Shown piece by piece: positions 5,838 to 8,484 of a stretch of DNA of 8,484 bases. The DNA lies in the NCBI GenBank assembly GCA_934561725.1, contig CAKTGW010000021.1:1-8484 (forward strand), written 5' to 3'. Under the pieces are notes generated by a model. That model was not told the DNA's origin, searched no databases, and saw only the letters and a list, made by a program, of their open reading frames with translations. A program made the position numbers and the translations under genes. Every line of letters starts with the position of its first letter. Position 1 is the stretch's first letter. Origin of the DNA: an uncultured Oscillospiraceae bacterium (lineage in GTDB: Bacteria > Bacillota > Clostridia > Oscillospirales > Oscillospiraceae).

Positions 5838-6444
5838 ATGGACTGTGAAAAGGTAGGCAGATTGATCTGCGCTCTGCGCCGGGAAAAGGGATTCACACAG
5901 CGCAAACTGGCGGATATGCTGCATTTGAGTGACCGTACTGTCTCAAAATGGGAGAGAGGACTGGGCTGCCCCGACGTTTCTCTGCTCAGTGAGGTATCCA
6001 GAGCTCTGGGAGTGAATATTGAGGGACTGCTGGCGGGTGAGCTGGATGAAAAAAGTACAGACGGAGGCAATATGAAAAGACTGAAATTTTATGTATATCC
6101 CCAATGTGGGAATATACTTACTGCCACATCGCAGGCCGAGATCGCCTGCTGCGGCAAACGGCTGGAGCCGCTGAAGGCGCAGCCTGCGGACGAGATGAAC
6201 GGGATACGTATGGAGCGGGTGGAGGATGATGATTATATCACCTTTGACCATGAGATGACAAAGACGCATTTTTTGCGTTTTTTTTGCCTATGCGCAATAT
6301 GACCGGCTCGTGTTGGTGCGGCTGTATCCCGAACAGGGCGGCGAGGTCAGGATCCCTGCAATGCGGGGCGGGAAGCTGTACTTCTGCTGCTCGGAGCATG
6401 GACTGTTTGAGTATGGGAACAGCTCCGGAATTATCCGGAAATAA
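5838..6444 (+). pseudogene. XRE-family regulator with desulfoferrodoxin/superoxide-reductase-like C-terminus, frameshifted
   Basis: The N-terminus (about residues 6-66) is a complete Cro/CI-type HTH with FTQRKLADMLHLSDRTVSKWERG. Next comes a rubredoxin/desulforedoxin-like knuckle (about 84-111: YPQCGNI then CCGKRLEPL). A C-terminal domain follows, with DYITFDHEMTKTH and, downstream, LYFCCSEHGLF. This architecture is common in Clostridia and looks like an HTH joined to a superoxide-reductase fold, possibly a metal or redox sensor. In this copy the reading frame ends early at 6300-6302 after 154 residues. Dropping one T from the eight-T run (6278-6285) restores AYAQYDRLVLVRLYPEQGGEV and the rest of the domain to the stop at 6442-6444, for 201 residues. 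The usual first Cys of the knuckle is also replaced (Tyr87, codon TAT). The HTH alone could still be made. A sequencing error, phase variation or slippage remains possible for the T8 lesion. Confidence 0.82.
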
Positions 6445-6454
6445 GGCTGAAAAT

Positions 6455-6505
6455 AAACAGCTGCCGTTGGAGAATACTCTCCAACGGCAGCTGTTTTTAT
6501 TTTTT
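6455..6505. terminator. Bidirectional terminator between the XRE gene and convergent metG
   Basis: AAACAGCTGCCGTTGGAGA (6455-6473) pairs perfectly over 19 bp with 6478-6496 around an ATAC loop. T-rich sequence follows on the plus strand (to 6505) and also on the minus strand. It sits ten bases after the restored XRE stop and about nine bases from the metG stop, so it very probably serves both converging genes. Confidence 0.94.
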
Positions 6506-6513
6506 GAATCGAC

Positions 6514-8484
6514 TCAGCACATTTTTGCGCCGGCAGGAATGGCATCGGAAAGCATCAGCAGATTCAGCTTTTCTTCGCCGTGCTCCTTGTGTACGGCAGA
6601 GATCAGCATACCGCAGCTCTCCAGTCCCATCATTTTGCGGGGCGGCAGATTGACAATGGCCATCAGTGTCTTGCCGATCAGCTCTTCGGGCTTGTAGTAC
6701 ATGGCGATGCCGGAGAGGATCTGGCGGTCTGTGCCGGTACCGTCGTCCAGCGTGAAGCGCAGGAGCTTGTTGGATTTTTTAACGGGCTGGCAGTCCTTGA
6801 CCTTTACGGCACGGAAATCGTTCTTGCAGAAGGATTCAAAATCCACATTCTCATCATTCTGTGGCTCCAGCTCTACAGCGGGGAGCGCAGCTTTTTTTGC
6901 GGCTTCGGTGGCGGCTTCCAGCTCGGCCAGAGCCTTTTCTGCGTCTACGCGGGGGAAGAGATTCTCGCCCTTGGTCACAGCAGCGCTGTCAGAGAGACTG
7001 CCCCAATGGCCGACACTGTCCCAGGTCTGCACATCTGCGGGGGCGCCGATCTGAGCAAAAAGCTTTGTCATGCTCTCGGGCATGAAGGGAGTGAGAAGCA
7101 CGCCGGCGATACGTGCGCATTCCAGAAGGTTATACATCACATGTGCCAGACGGGAGGCGTTGGCATCCATATTCTTGGCCAGAACCCAGGGGGCGTTCTC
7201 ATCGATATATTTATTTGCGCGGTCGATCAGCTTAAATACTTCAGCCAGAGCATTGTGAGGGGCAAAGCTGTCCATCTGAGCGGCGTAGCTGTCCCGAAGT
7301 GCAGAGGCCATGGCAATCAGCTCGCGGTCGCAGTCCAGAGGCTCGCTCCATTCGCGGCAGCCGCCGGGCAGCTTTCCGCCAAAGTACTTGCCCACCATAG
7401 CGGTGGTGCGGCTGACCAGATTGCCCAGATCGTTGGCAAGGTCAGTGTTGATCGTCTGGATCAGAAGCTCATTGGAGAAATTGCCGTCGGAGCCGAAGGG
7501 GAAGGTACGCATCAGGAAAAAACGCAGGGTATCCACGCCGAACTGCTCGGCCAGAATATAGGGATCCACCACATTGCCCTTGGATTTGCTCATCTTGCCG
7601 CCGTCCAGCAGCAGCCAGCCGTGGCCGAATACCTTTTTGGGCAGAGGCAGCTCCATGCTCATGAGCATGGCAGGCCAGATGATCGAGTGGAAACGCACGA
7701 TCTCCTTACCCACAAAATGTACATCGGCGGGCCAGAACTTATCGTAGTCGTCATAGCGGTCGTTATACAGGCCCAGGGCAGTGGTGTAATTGAACAGAGC
7801 ATCTACCCAGACGTAGACAACATGGCCCGGATCAAAGTCCACGGGCACGCCCCAGGTGAAGCTGGTGCGGGAGACGCACAGATCCTCCAGACCCGGCTTG
7901 ATGAAGTTGTTGACCATCTCGTTTACGCGGGTGCGGGGCTGCAGGAAGTCGGTGTTCTCCAGCAGATCTCGTACCCGGTCGGCATATTTGGAGAGCCGGA
8001 AGAAATAGGCCTCCTCTTCTGCATCCTGCACCTCCCGGCCGCAGTCGGGGCATTTTCCGTCCACCAGTTGGCTCTCGGTCCAGAAGCTCTCGCAGGGCTT
8101 GCAGTATTTGCCCTTATAGGTGCCCTTGTAGATATCGCCCTTGTCGTACAGCTTCTTGAAGATCTTCTGGATGGCAGAGACATGGTAGTCATCTGTGGTG
8201 CGGATGAAGCGGTCGTTGGAGATGTTCATCAGCTTCCACAGATCCTTAACGCCCCGGGGACCCTCTACAATGTTATCAACGAACTGCTTGGGGGTTACGC
8301 CGGCCTCTTTGGCCTTGTCCTCGATTTTCTGGCCGTGCTCATCTGTACCGGTGAGGAACATGACGTCGTAGCCCTGGAGGCGCTTATAGCGTGCCATGGC
8401 GTCGGTTGCCACGGTGCAGTAGGTGTGGCCAATATGCAGCTTATCAGAGGGATAATAAATAGGGGTGGTGATATAAAACTTCGG
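6514..8484 (-). CDS. metG: Methionyl-tRNA synthetase (N-terminal few residues outside window)
   Basis: This class I aminoacyl-tRNA synthetase charges tRNA-Met and initiator tRNA with methionine in the cytoplasm. The frame stays open to the right edge, giving 656 visible residues from PKFYITTPIYYPSDKLHIGHTY; only a handful of residues before PKFY should be missing. Numbered from the window edge, the HIGH motif is at 17-20. The zinc-knuckle cysteines are C128-x-x-C131 and C145-x-x-C148. KMSKS is at 297-301 within GGKMSKSKGNVVDP. The anticodon-binding helical domain follows. A Trbp111-like OB-fold tRNA-binding domain closes the protein (about 548-656, with FRAVKVKDCQPV, LLRFTLDDG and LPPRKMMGLESCGMLIS). 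The domain order is typical of Firmicute MetRS. No defect is seen. Internal starts such as the GTG at 8412 are excluded because the HIGH motif lies upstream of them. Confidence 0.97.
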   Translation of the reverse strand, partial: PKFYITTPIYYPSDKLHIGHTYCTVATDAMARYKRLQGYDVMFLTGTDEHGQKIEDKAKEAGVTPKQFVDNIVEGPRGVKDLWKLMNISNDRFIRTTDDYHVSAIQKIFKKLYDKGDIYKGTYKGKYCKPCESFWTESQLVDGKCPDCGREVQDAEEEAYFFRLSKYADRVRDLLENTDFLQPRTRVNEMVNNFIKPGLEDLCVSRTSFTWGVPVDFDPGHVVYVWVDALFNYTTALGLYNDRYDDYDKFWPADVHFVGKEIVRFHSIIWPAMLMSMELPLPKKVFGHGWLLLDGGKMSKSKGNVVDPYILAEQFGVDTLRFFLMRTFPFGSDGNFSNELLIQTINTDLANDLGNLVSRTTAMVGKYFGGKLPGGCREWSEPLDCDRELIAMASALRDSYAAQMDSFAPHNALAEVFKLIDRANKYIDENAPWVLAKNMDANASRLAHVMYNLLECARIAGVLLTPFMPESMTKLFAQIGAPADVQTWDSVGHWGSLSDSAAVTKGENLFPRVDAEKALAELEAATEAAKKAALPAVELEPQNDENVDFESFCKNDFRAVKVKDCQPVKKSNKLLRFTLDDGTGTDRQILSGIAMYYKPEELIGKTLMAIVNLPPRKMMGLESCGMLISAVHKEHGEEKLNLLMLSDAIPAGAKMC

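Noticed and set aside
5441..5848. Plus-strand frame bridging the end of the transporter gene and the XRE start
   Set aside because: It begins in another frame of the transporter, runs through the perfect terminator hairpin at 5610-5645 and shows no domain.
6284..6697. Plus-strand frame starting in the T8 region and running into metG antisense
   Set aside because: It is a different frame from the restored XRE C-terminus, crosses the bidirectional terminator and reads the antisense of metG.

Overview
The window looks like chromosomal DNA from an anaerobic, moderately GC-rich Clostridia-type Firmicute, probably a gut Oscillospiraceae/Ruminococcaceae relative. This is inferred from the S-layer-homology (SLH) protein, NiaR with its 3H domain, the zinc-knuckle MetRS with a C-terminal Trbp111-like domain, the XRE–desulfoferrodoxin-like regulator, strong Shine-Dalgarno (SD) sequences and SigA-type promoters. 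No mobile element, CRISPR array, rRNA or tRNA was seen.

Layout from left to right: (1) the C-terminal end of an SLH cell-surface protein (3-557); (2) mnmE, the tRNA-modification GTPase (625-1983); (3) a 415-base gene-free stretch (1984-2398). That stretch holds a candidate structured RNA with three C-rich segments ending in a strong intrinsic terminator (about 2071-2222), then a 10-bp inverted repeat, then a SigA-like promoter for the next gene; (4) a niacin-salvage block made of pncB (2399-3862), the overlapping repressor gene niaR (3859-4395), a promoter covered by a long NiaR-type palindrome (4392-4455), and a PTS_EIIC_2/PfoR-like membrane protein (4476-5558) closed by a perfect terminator hairpin; (5) a broken HTH regulator with a superoxide-reductase-like C-terminus (5838-6444); (6) a bidirectional terminator (6455-6505); (7) convergent metG, running off the right edge on the minus strand (6514 to beyond 8484).

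The most coherent biology is the niacin block. PncB turns nicotinate and PRPP into nicotinate mononucleotide. NiaR senses niacin and represses. The operator over the start of the membrane-protein gene makes that 'PTS-like' protein a strong candidate niacin-regulated uptake system rather than a sugar PTS component. The pncB-niaR pair has a good promoter but no recognisable copy of the same operator, so the two transcription units may be controlled differently. The second item of interest is the possible small RNA after mnmE, whose exposed CCUCCCC and UCCCCC segments could pair with SD sequences. The third is the two-lesion decay of the XRE regulator: a T8 frameshift and loss of the first metal-ligand Cys.
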